Source of the DNA: Butyrivibrio sp. NC2002
Lineage (GTDB): Bacteria > Bacillota > Clostridia > Lachnospirales > Lachnospiraceae
Length of the DNA: 64,000 bases
Reading direction: 5' to 3'
Assembly: GCF_000702265.1 (NCBI RefSeq)
Contig: NZ_JNKZ01000007.1
Location: 310,001 to 374,000 of the forward strand
How positions within the stretch are numbered: position 1 is the first letter of the stretch; each line of letters starts with the position of its first letter. This document shows positions 18,944-26,029 of this stretch, one piece after another. The notes beneath the pieces were generated by a model. The model was given only the letters and a program-made list of their open reading frames with translations, was not told the DNA's origin and searched no databases. A program made the translations under genes and the position numbers.

Positions 18944-19425
18944 TCTTCTTCTCCATATATTTCAGAATAATAATCATCAATAAATGAATCCAAAAGTTCC
19001 TCATTCATATTCACGAACTGCTTAAGGATCCTGCTCTTTATATATTCACATCTTCTGAAATAAGATGTGCTGTCGTCATAATCAAATTCAGATTCTTCGG
19101 AAAACTTTATTTCCTCTTCTATCACTTCTTTGGTAAGTTCTTTATCACACCAGCTTCTTACCTGATCAAGTATATTGTTTTCTTCTTTTGCCTTGATAGT
19201 AAAAATCTTGTAGGTTCTTACAGACAATAGCCCCATTACAAAAAACAGAATAAAAAGCGCACCCATAATGCCGCATGAAAGATATCTGTTAAAAAGCGGC
19301 ATATCAAGAGGGTTCTTCATCAAAAAGAACGCGTCCCCAATAAGTCCTATTGCGCCAACAGTAACAAGTAGTATACCGGAAGAATGATTGTCTTCTGCCT
19401 TTTCAGCACTGCTTCTATACACCAT
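18940..19425 (-). CDS. Small membrane protein with two transmembrane segments, unknown function
   Basis: 161 residues from the ATG at 19425, chosen because GAGGTG lies 4 nt upstream; a longer frame to 19470 would run into a terminator hairpin. Two hydrophobic segments (GILLVTVGAIGLIGDAFFLM and CGIMGALFILFFVMGLLSV) are followed by a ~100-residue acidic cytosolic tail with no recognised motif. First gene of the run that leads to rlmH. I do not recognise a family; similar two-TM proteins sit beside rlmH in other Lachnospiraceae (recollection, not checked). Confidence 0.7.
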   Translation of the reverse strand: MVYRSSAEKAEDNHSSGILLVTVGAIGLIGDAFFLMKNPLDMPLFNRYLSCGIMGALFILFFVMGLLSVRTYKIFTIKAKEENNILDQVRSWCDKELTKEVIEEEIKFSEESEFDYDDSTSYFRRCEYIKSRILKQFVNMNEELLDSFIDDYYSEIYGEEE

Positions 19426-19445
19426 GATCACCTCTGTATCAATAA

Positions 19446-19499
19446 GGTTAAAATCAGCCGAAAAAGTCAAAAGCGCAGATACGCATTTGACTCTTCGGC
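19446..19499 (-). terminator. Probable terminator after nfnB
   Basis: Arms 19457-19471 and 19486-19499: GCCGAA/TTCGGC plus AGTCAAA/TTTGACT with a small bulge, 14-nt loop. It is followed on the minus strand by TGATTTTAA. It lies 15 nt after the nfnB stop and upstream of the two-TM gene. Confidence 0.6.
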
Positions 19500-19513
19500 A
19501 GATCTTGTTTTAA

Positions 19514-20905
19514 TTATTTATTGCTAAGATACTCGTCAATACCCTTAGCAGCTGCTTTTCCGGCACCCATTGCAAGAATAACCGTAGCAGCACCTGTTAC
19601 AGCATCGCCGCCTGCAAATACGCCTTCCTTGGATGTAAGGCCGTTCTCTTCATTTGCAACGATACATTTTCTTCTGTTGGTCTCAAGACCCTCAGTAGTG
19701 CTTGAAATAAGAGGATTAGGGCTTGTACCAAGTGACATGATAACAGCATCACACTCGATTTCAAATTCAGAGCCCTTAACTTCTACAGGGCTTCTTCTTC
19801 CGCTTTCATCAGGCTCGCCAAGTTCCATTCTGATGCATCTAACACCCTTAACCCAGCCATTCTCATCCTCAAGAATCTCTACAGGGTTGCAAAGAAGGTC
19901 AAATATGATGCCTTCCTGTTTAGCATGCTCAACTTCTTCTTTTCTTGCAGGAAGCTCCTCTTCGCCACGCCTGTAAACGATGTGAACCTCTGCGCCGAGA
20001 CGAAGTGCTGTACGAGCTGCATCCATAGCAACGTTACCGCCGCCAACAACCACGCACTTTTTAGGTCTCATGATAGGTGTTGTACTATCCTCTGAGAAAG
20101 CCTTCATAAGATTGCTTCTTGTAAGGAACTCGTTTGCAGAGAATACGCCAAGCGCCTGCTCTCCGGGAATATTCATGAATCTGGGAAGACCTGCACCTGA
20201 TCCGATAAATACAGCCTCAAATCCCTCGTTCTTCATAAGTGAATCGATTGTTACGGATTTACCGATAACAACGTCCTTCTCAATCTTTACGCCAAGAGAT
20301 TCAACGTTCTCAATTTCCTTCTTAACAACAGCAGTCTTGGGAAGACGGAATTCAGGAATACCATAAACAAGTACGCCGCCTGCCTCATGAAGAGCTTCAA
20401 ATATAGTTACGTCGTAGCCGATCCTTGCAAGATCACCTGCACATGTAAGACCGGCAGGTCCTGAACCGATAACTGCGACTTTCTTATTCTTCTTCTCTGT
20501 AGCACCCTGGGGCTTAATACCCATTTCTCTTGCAGTATCTGCTACATATCTTTCAAGTTTGCCGATAGAAACAGCCTCACCCTTTATGCCGCGAACACAT
20601 TTACCTTCACACTGGCTCTCCTGAGGGCATACTCTTCCGCATACAGCGGGAAGTGCACTTGAAAGGCTGATTGTCTGATAAGCCTGTTCAACATTTCCTT
20701 CTTTAAGTTCCTGGATAAACTTAGGTATATTGATAGAAACAGGGCATCCCTTTACACACTGGGGATTGGGGCAGTTAAGACATCTTGTAGCTTCATCAAC
20801 TGCTTCCTGTTCATTGTAACCCAAACATACTTCTTCAAAATTAGTTGCGCGAACCTTTGGATCCTGCTCGCGAACAGGAACTCTTGTCCAAACATCTTGT
20901 GCCAT
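19514..20905 (-). CDS. nfnB: NADH-dependent reduced ferredoxin:NADP+ oxidoreductase subunit B (NfnB; glutamate synthase small-subunit-like)
   Basis: 463 residues. N-terminal double [4Fe-4S] region with CLNCPNPQCVKGCP and CGRVCPQESQCEGKC, then a FAD domain (GSGPAGLTCAG) and an NADPH domain (GGGNVAMDAARTALRLGA). This is the GltD/SudA/NfnB family. Because the partner directly upstream is an NfnA/SudB-type flavoprotein and no glutamate synthase large subunit is present, the pair is best read as electron-bifurcating transhydrogenase NfnAB, which couples NADH and reduced ferredoxin to make NADPH. A glutamate synthase small subunit acting in trans cannot be excluded. Confidence 0.88.
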   Translation of the reverse strand: MAQDVWTRVPVREQDPKVRATNFEEVCLGYNEQEAVDEATRCLNCPNPQCVKGCPVSINIPKFIQELKEGNVEQAYQTISLSSALPAVCGRVCPQESQCEGKCVRGIKGEAVSIGKLERYVADTAREMGIKPQGATEKKNKKVAVIGSGPAGLTCAGDLARIGYDVTIFEALHEAGGVLVYGIPEFRLPKTAVVKKEIENVESLGVKIEKDVVIGKSVTIDSLMKNEGFEAVFIGSGAGLPRFMNIPGEQALGVFSANEFLTRSNLMKAFSEDSTTPIMRPKKCVVVGGGNVAMDAARTALRLGAEVHIVYRRGEEELPARKEEVEHAKQEGIIFDLLCNPVEILEDENGWVKGVRCIRMELGEPDESGRRSPVEVKGSEFEIECDAVIMSLGTSPNPLISSTTEGLETNRRKCIVANEENGLTSKEGVFAGGDAVTGAATVILAMGAGKAAAKGIDEYLSNK

Positions 20906-20937
20906 TTTTTATCTCCATTCTGAAAATACAATCATTC

Positions 20938-21813
20938 TTAGTTACAGTTTCCGCATCCGCCGTGATGAGTATCGCCTTCCTGCTCCTTAAGTGCAAGACG
21001 ACCTTCTTCTGTAGCATAGAGCTTCATTCTTCTCATGGCCTGATCAAAATCTACTTTGTGTCCGTCAAACTCAGGTCCGTCAACACAGGCAAATTTAACT
21101 TCGCCGCCAACCATAAGTCTGCACGCACCACACATACCTGTACCGTCAACCATGATAGTATTCATACTTACAACTGTAGGGATGCCGAGCTCCTCTGTAA
21201 GCTTACATACAAACTTCATCATGATCATGGGACCGATTGCTACGCAGAGGTCATAGCGCTTTCCTTCATCATACAGATCCTGAAGGCACTTTGTAACCAT
21301 TCCGCTTCTGCCGTATGAGCCATCATCTGTAGTTACATACAAGTTGCAAACAGTCTTGAATCTCTCTTCAAGAATAACGAGATCCTTATTCTTTGCTCCG
21401 ATAATAACATCACAATCTACGCCATGCTCCTTAAGCCATTTAGCCTGAGGATAAACAGGAGCTGTACCTACACCACCTGCGATGAAAACTATCTTTTTCT
21501 TCTTAAGCTCTTCAATATCCTCACTGCAAAGATCAGAAGGATTACCAAGAGGACCTACTACATCCGCAAGACTATCTCCTGCTTTTTTCTTACAAATCTT
21601 TCTTGATTCAGCACCAATTGCCTGAACGACCAATTCTACAGTTCCTTTTTCTCTGTCATAGTCGCATATTGTAAGAGGAATTCTCTCTCCGTCTTCTTCT
21701 GCGCGAACTATAAGAAACTGACCAGGCAAACATGTGCCGGCCACACGGGGAGCTTCTACGATAAGCTGATGAATATTCGCAGCAAGCTCATTAGCCTCTA
21801 AAATTTTGAACAT
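20938..21813 (-). CDS. nfnA: NfnA: sulfide/dihydroorotate dehydrogenase-type FAD/[2Fe-2S] subunit
   Basis: 291 residues from the ATG at 21813, which has a perfect AGGAGG 6 nt upstream; the frame upstream of it is unsupported. It holds an FAD-binding barrel (GQFLIVRA, IPLTICDYD), an NAD-binding domain (FIAGGVGTAPVYPQAKWL) and a [2Fe-2S] motif DGTGMCGACR...FACVDGPEF of the PyrK/SudB type. NfnA is the small subunit of the bifurcating NfnAB complex; its gene lies 32 nt upstream of nfnB. The C-terminus carries an extra THHGGCGNCN tail with two cysteines, outside the cluster motif. Confidence 0.9.
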   Translation of the reverse strand: MFKILEANELAANIHQLIVEAPRVAGTCLPGQFLIVRAEEDGERIPLTICDYDREKGTVELVVQAIGAESRKICKKKAGDSLADVVGPLGNPSDLCSEDIEELKKKKIVFIAGGVGTAPVYPQAKWLKEHGVDCDVIIGAKNKDLVILEERFKTVCNLYVTTDDGSYGRSGMVTKCLQDLYDEGKRYDLCVAIGPMIMMKFVCKLTEELGIPTVVSMNTIMVDGTGMCGACRLMVGGEVKFACVDGPEFDGHKVDFDQAMRRMKLYATEEGRLALKEQEGDTHHGGCGNCN

Positions 21814-21856
21814 TGTTCTCCTCCTGATTCTTATAATCTCATTTACAATAAATAAA

Positions 21857-21885
21857 ATATTAAGCCATATATAACTATTTTTCAA
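21857..21885 (-). promoter_or_regulatory. Promoter of the nfnAB operon
   Basis: Minus strand TTGAAA, exactly 17 bp, TAATAT. The predicted start near 21850 gives a ~37-nt leader. It lies in the 113-bp gap after the zinc-ribbon gene. Confidence 0.6.
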
Positions 21886-21926
21886 GATTTAACATATTAA
21901 AGTGTTAAACTGATGCAGTAAGCACT

Positions 21927-23378
21927 TTATCTGTTGGATATATTAATAAGTGTAAAGTTGCCGCTGGAGTCATATCCAAGCCTGTTCACTTTACCATCGT
22001 GAGAGTTTACAGCATATAATAATCCGGTCTCATTTATTGTGCCGTCATTGTACACATGTGTTTCTTTGAAAATATAATAATTTCCGGAGCCGGTTATATC
22101 CTGTTCCCTGTCATATACATAATCAAAATGCCCTTCTTCGCTTCTTACTTTTCCGGTAGAATCAAGCAGTATATCAAGCTTAACAAGGGTGGCAATTATA
22201 TTTGCCCTCGCCTGTTCCACAGATACAAGCTTAGTATATGAAAGGTGATAATTCTTCTCAACTATTTCGCTAAGTCTTCCCTCTTCATCTGCCGCAACAA
22301 ATTTGAAGGTAGAATCACCAAGCGGCATAGAGATCGGAGTTGTGTACTGTTTTGAGGTGATATCAGGATCTGTGCCATCGGTCGTATAATAAATCGTGCA
22401 TCCCGTATCACACACAGCAACTATCATAGTCGCCTGAGAGTATTCTCCGCTGTCCTCCATGATCTCAGGCTCAGCAGGTCCTACATTTTCAAGCATATAA
22501 AAAGCACTTGTGACATCACTTGCAATTCCGTAGCTGTTAATAAGAACAGCCTTGATATCATAGTCGCCTTCCTCTTCAAGGATTAGCTCATCCGTGTATT
22601 TTATACTGTTGGTTCCGGGTTCATCGCCGTTAACCGTATAGTATATATCTCCATCACTCTTGGACGTTATTGCAACGTTTATAACCTCGTTGTATTCGCC
22701 ATCAGCTATGGAAAAAGAAGGAGCTTCCGGTAAAAACATGCTGTATTTTTGCTTTACAGGCTCTATGCTTGTCTGGCTTACAAGATCATGTATTTTCTGA
22801 TATTCTTTACCTGCCTCGTAGTAATTCACAAGATCTTCTATGGCGGCTGTCACTGTTTCTTCATCGAACACATTCCCATCAGATAGTGTAAGCAAAGTTT
22901 TTTCTGCATCACTTTCATATCCGGCTTCATGTTGATATCCGTATATTTTAAACAAAATACCCGATCTGGTCGCCGTATCATCTTCGCTTGTCTCCGAAAG
23001 GGCTTTCTCCAGAGTGGTTATTGCCTTATCGTAATTGCCTTCAACATAATACTTTTCAGCCTGCTGCTCCAGATTTTCAGCAGATGACCTCCCACTTAAA
23101 AACAAAAACGAGAAAACTGCTGCAAGAAAGATGACAACTCCACCTATATAAAGAGGAATATGTTTCTTAAACTCGTCATCGTCATCCTGAATTTTCGGAA
23201 GCTTTTTTGTCTTGAAAGCATCCTCATCCTCAAGCTGTTTTGCAACTCCTGACAAAGATTCCTTTATTCTGTTTTCAACTTCAGGATCAAATTCGGGGAC
23301 GAAATTTATCTCCGTACCGCATTTGTCACAGTATAGATGCCCCTCATTTATTTCCTGCCCACAATTAGGACACTTCAT
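21927..23378 (-). CDS. Zinc-ribbon membrane protein with TPR and two chitobiase/hexosaminidase C-terminal-like (CHB_HEX_C) repeats
   Basis: 483 residues. A zinc ribbon (C3, C6, C17, C20) is in the cytosol. One membrane segment follows (IPLYIGGVVIFLAAVFSFLFLSG, ~75-97), then a TPR-like region (AEKYYVEGNYDKAITTLEKAL) and two repeated beta-sandwich modules with the pattern DGDIYYTVNGDEPGTNSIKY and GCTIYYTTDGTDPDITSKQY. The last ~90 residues contain VEQARANIIATLVKLDILLD and a conserved-looking C-terminal domain. The modules face outside the cell by the topology. The function is unknown; the architecture resembles envelope proteins found in many Lachnospiraceae. Its stop is 3 nt before... the next upstream gene folD ends 3 nt away, so the two genes are probably cotranscribed. 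Confidence 0.75.
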   Translation of the reverse strand: MKCPNCGQEINEGHLYCDKCGTEINFVPEFDPEVENRIKESLSGVAKQLEDEDAFKTKKLPKIQDDDDEFKKHIPLYIGGVVIFLAAVFSFLFLSGRSSAENLEQQAEKYYVEGNYDKAITTLEKALSETSEDDTATRSGILFKIYGYQHEAGYESDAEKTLLTLSDGNVFDEETVTAAIEDLVNYYEAGKEYQKIHDLVSQTSIEPVKQKYSMFLPEAPSFSIADGEYNEVINVAITSKSDGDIYYTVNGDEPGTNSIKYTDELILEEEGDYDIKAVLINSYGIASDVTSAFYMLENVGPAEPEIMEDSGEYSQATMIVAVCDTGCTIYYTTDGTDPDITSKQYTTPISMPLGDSTFKFVAADEEGRLSEIVEKNYHLSYTKLVSVEQARANIIATLVKLDILLDSTGKVRSEEGHFDYVYDREQDITGSGNYYIFKETHVYNDGTINETGLLYAVNSHDGKVNRLGYDSSGNFTLINISNR

Positions 23379-23381
23379 CTA

Positions 23382-24242
23382 TTATGCTCCCATATGTCTT
23401 ATTGCGCTGTCATAGCAGTTTTTCATAAGCATGGCGATGGTCATTGGTCCGACACCGCCGGGTACCGGAGTTATGTAGCTGCACTTAGGTGCAACATTTT
23501 CATAATCCACGTCGCCGCAAAGCTTGCCTGTTTCTTCATTTCTGTTAATACCTACATCAATGACTACAGCGCCTTCTTTGATATAGTCTGCTGTAATTGC
23601 TTTGGCTTTTCCAATTGCAGCTATTACAATGTCTGCTCTTTTGCAAACACCCGGCAGATCCTTAGTTTTTGAATGAGTTACGGTAACTGTTGCATTTTCT
23701 CTTAGCATAAGAAGAGCCATAGGCTTTCCTACTATATTGCTTCTTCCGATTATAACGCACTCTTTTCCTGCTATCTCAACACCGGACCTTTTTAAGAGTT
23801 CGATTATTCCTGCAGGTGTGCATGATACAAATCCTTCTTCTCCTATGCACAGAGCACCCACATTCATCGGATGAAAACCATCCACATCCTTTGAAGGATC
23901 GATGAAATTAAGAACCTTCTTTTCATCGATGTGTGACGGAAGCGGAAGCTGAACAAGAATTCCGTGAACTTCCTTATCCTTATTAAGTTTATCTATTAAT
24001 TCCAAAAGTTCATCTGTGCTTGTAGAAGCAGGAAGCTTATAGGCCATTGACTTATAGCCTATTTTTTCACATGCCTTCTCTTTATTTCTTACATAGACCT
24101 GTGAAGCGGGATCCTCTCCGACAAGGATAACCGCAAGGCAGGGAGTAACTCCCTTTTCGCTTATAAGTTTTGCTGTCTTTTCTCTCAGCTCTTCTTTTAT
24201 CTGATCTGAGATCAGTTTACCGTCGATTATTTTTGTATCCAT
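23382..24242 (-). CDS. folD: Bifunctional methylene-THF dehydrogenase / methenyl-THF cyclohydrolase
   Basis: Interconverts 5,10-methylene-, methenyl- and 10-formyl-tetrahydrofolate with NADP(H). 286 residues, normal length. YVRNKEKACEKIGYKS carries the catalytic Lys, and VQLPLPSHIDEKKVLNFIDP, VIIGRSNIVGKPMALLML and TPVPGGVGPMTIAMLM are family signatures. It lies downstream of fhs, with 87 bp between them, and 3 nt upstream of the zinc-ribbon gene. With fhs it forms the formate-to-methylene-THF branch. Confidence 0.97.
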   Translation of the reverse strand: MDTKIIDGKLISDQIKEELREKTAKLISEKGVTPCLAVILVGEDPASQVYVRNKEKACEKIGYKSMAYKLPASTSTDELLELIDKLNKDKEVHGILVQLPLPSHIDEKKVLNFIDPSKDVDGFHPMNVGALCIGEEGFVSCTPAGIIELLKRSGVEIAGKECVIIGRSNIVGKPMALLMLRENATVTVTHSKTKDLPGVCKRADIVIAAIGKAKAITADYIKEGAVVIDVGINRNEETGKLCGDVDYENVAPKCSYITPVPGGVGPMTIAMLMKNCYDSAIRHMGA

Positions 24243-24329
24243 TTAATATCCTCAAAAATCTTGAATTATTATCATTGGCACATTCTGCTATCATGCAGCG
24301 TACCTATAATATAAATAATTTCAGTTATC

Positions 24330-26006
24330 TTAGAAAAGACCTACGATATTGCCATCATCATCTACGTCTATTCCAAAGGCAGCAGGTTTCTTGGGAAGTC
24401 CCGGCATTGTCATTATGTTTCCTGTAAGTGCAACGACAAAACCGGCTCCTGCTGATACATATACATCTCTGACTGTGATATTAAAACCAGTAGGTCTGCC
24501 AAGGAGTGTAGGATCATCAGATAATGAGTACTGTGTCTTTGCCATACAGATGGGAAGCTTTCCATAACCCATATCTTCGAGCTTTTTAAGCTGCTTCTTA
24601 GCTGCAGGAAGGTATGAAACACCGTCTGCTCCGTAAATTTTCTGAGCAATTGTCATGATCTTATCTTCAAGCGACAGATCATCCTCATACAGGAGCTTAA
24701 AATTGCTCTTTTTATTTTCAAGAGTGTCTACAACAGCTTTTGCAAGCTCTTCTCCGCCTGCACCGCCTTTTTCCCAAACCTCTGACATTGCAAAAGCGCA
24801 GTCTCTTTCCTTGCAGAAGTTTCTTACAAATTCGATCTCTTCCTTAGTATCGGAAAGGAAGCTGTTAAGTGTAACAACAACCGGAACGTTATACTGCTTC
24901 AAATTCTCAATGTGCTTTTCAAGGTTCACGATGCCTTTTTTGAGTGCATCAAGGTTTTCTTCTGAAAGCTGATCCTTGGGAATACCGCCGTTATATTTAA
25001 GTGCTCTGATAGTCGCTACAAGGACGATTGCATCAGGTGCAAGTCCGTTCATCCTGCACTTAATGTCAAGGAACTTCTCAGCTCCAAGATCAGCACCAAA
25101 TCCGGCCTCAGTAACTGTAATATCAGCCAGGTGAAGAGCTGCATTTGTAGCTCTTATTGAGTTACAGCCATGAGCGATATTAGCAAAAGGTCCGCCGTGT
25201 ACAAAGCAAGGTGTATGTTCAAGAGTCTGTACAAGGTTTGGCTTAAGCGCGTCCTTTAAAAGTGCAGCCATTGCGCCAACAGCATTAAGATCACCTGCTG
25301 TTACAGGTTCTCCCGCATAGTTATAAGCAACTACTATTCTTGAAAGGCGCTCTTTTAAGTCCTTTAAATCCTTTGCAAGACAAAGGATAGCCATTATTTC
25401 GGATGCAACTGTGATTACAAAATGATCTTCTCTGACAAAGCCATCCATCTTTGAGCCAAGGCCTACAACAATGTTTCTAAGAGCTCTGTCGTTCATATCC
25501 TCAGCTCTCTTCCAGACAATCTGTCTGGTGTCGATTCCGAGCTCATTTCCCTGATGGATGTGATTATCAAGAAGTGCAGCAAGAAGGTTATTTGCTGATG
25601 TTATGGCATGAAAATCTCCTGTGAAATGAAGGTTAATATCCTCCATCGGTACAACCTGAGCATATCCACCGCCGGCTGCTCCGCCCTTTATACCAAAACA
25701 GGGACCAAGTGAAGGTTCTCTTAAGGCAATTATTGTTTTGTGCCCAAGTCTTGAAAGTGCATCACCAAGACCAACACTTGTTGTTGTTTTACCTTCACCT
25801 GCAGGTGTAGGGTTTATTGCGGTTACAAGAACAAGCTTGCCCTTCTTGTTCTTTGATATTTTCTGAAGATACTCCTCTGATATCTTTGCCTTGTACTTGC
25901 CGTACAGTTCGATATCATCCTCAGAAATATCAAGCTTTGCCGCAACCTCCTTGATTGGCCAAAGCTCAGCCTCTCTTGCGATTTCAATGTCAGACTTAAA
26001 TGCCAT
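24330..26006 (-). CDS. fhs: Formate--tetrahydrofolate ligase
   Basis: ATP-dependent formylation of tetrahydrofolate to 10-formyl-THF. 558 residues. The P-loop is [20 protein letters not shown] near residue 65; [41 protein letters not shown] and [14 protein letters not shown] are characteristic. An AAGGAGGAG ribosome binding site stands 7 nt before the ATG. The ftsK stop is 23 nt upstream, so it may be read from the ftsK promoter. Confidence 0.97.
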   Translation of the reverse strand: MAFKSDIEIAREAELWPIKEVAAKLDISEDDIELYGKYKAKISEEYLQKISKNKKGKLVLVTAINPTPAGEGKTTTSVGLGDALSRLGHKTIIALREPSLGPCFGIKGGAAGGGYAQVVPMEDINLHFTGDFHAITSANNLLAALLDNHIHQGNELGIDTRQIVWKRAEDMNDRALRNIVVGLGSKMDGFVREDHFVITVASEIMAILCLAKDLKDLKERLSRIVVAYNYAGEPVTAGDLNAVGAMAALLKDALKPNLVQTLEHTPCFVHGGPFANIAHGCNSIRATNAALHLADITVTEAGFGADLGAEKFLDIKCRMNGLAPDAIVLVATIRALKYNGGIPKDQLSEENLDALKKGIVNLEKHIENLKQYNVPVVVTLNSFLSDTKEEIEFVRNFCKERDCAFAMSEVWEKGGAGGEELAKAVVDTLENKKSNFKLLYEDDLSLEDKIMTIAQKIYGADGVSYLPAAKKQLKKLEDMGYGKLPICMAKTQYSLSDDPTLLGRPTGFNITVRDVYVSAGAGFVVALTGNIMTMPGLPKKPAAFGIDVDDDGNIVGLF

Positions 26007-26029
26007 AATAATCTCCTCCTTTTAAAGCA

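Noticed and set aside
19514-20905. Glutamate synthase small subunit (gltD)
   Set aside because: No large subunit is encoded nearby and the upstream gene is an NfnA-type flavoprotein, so NfnB is the better reading.
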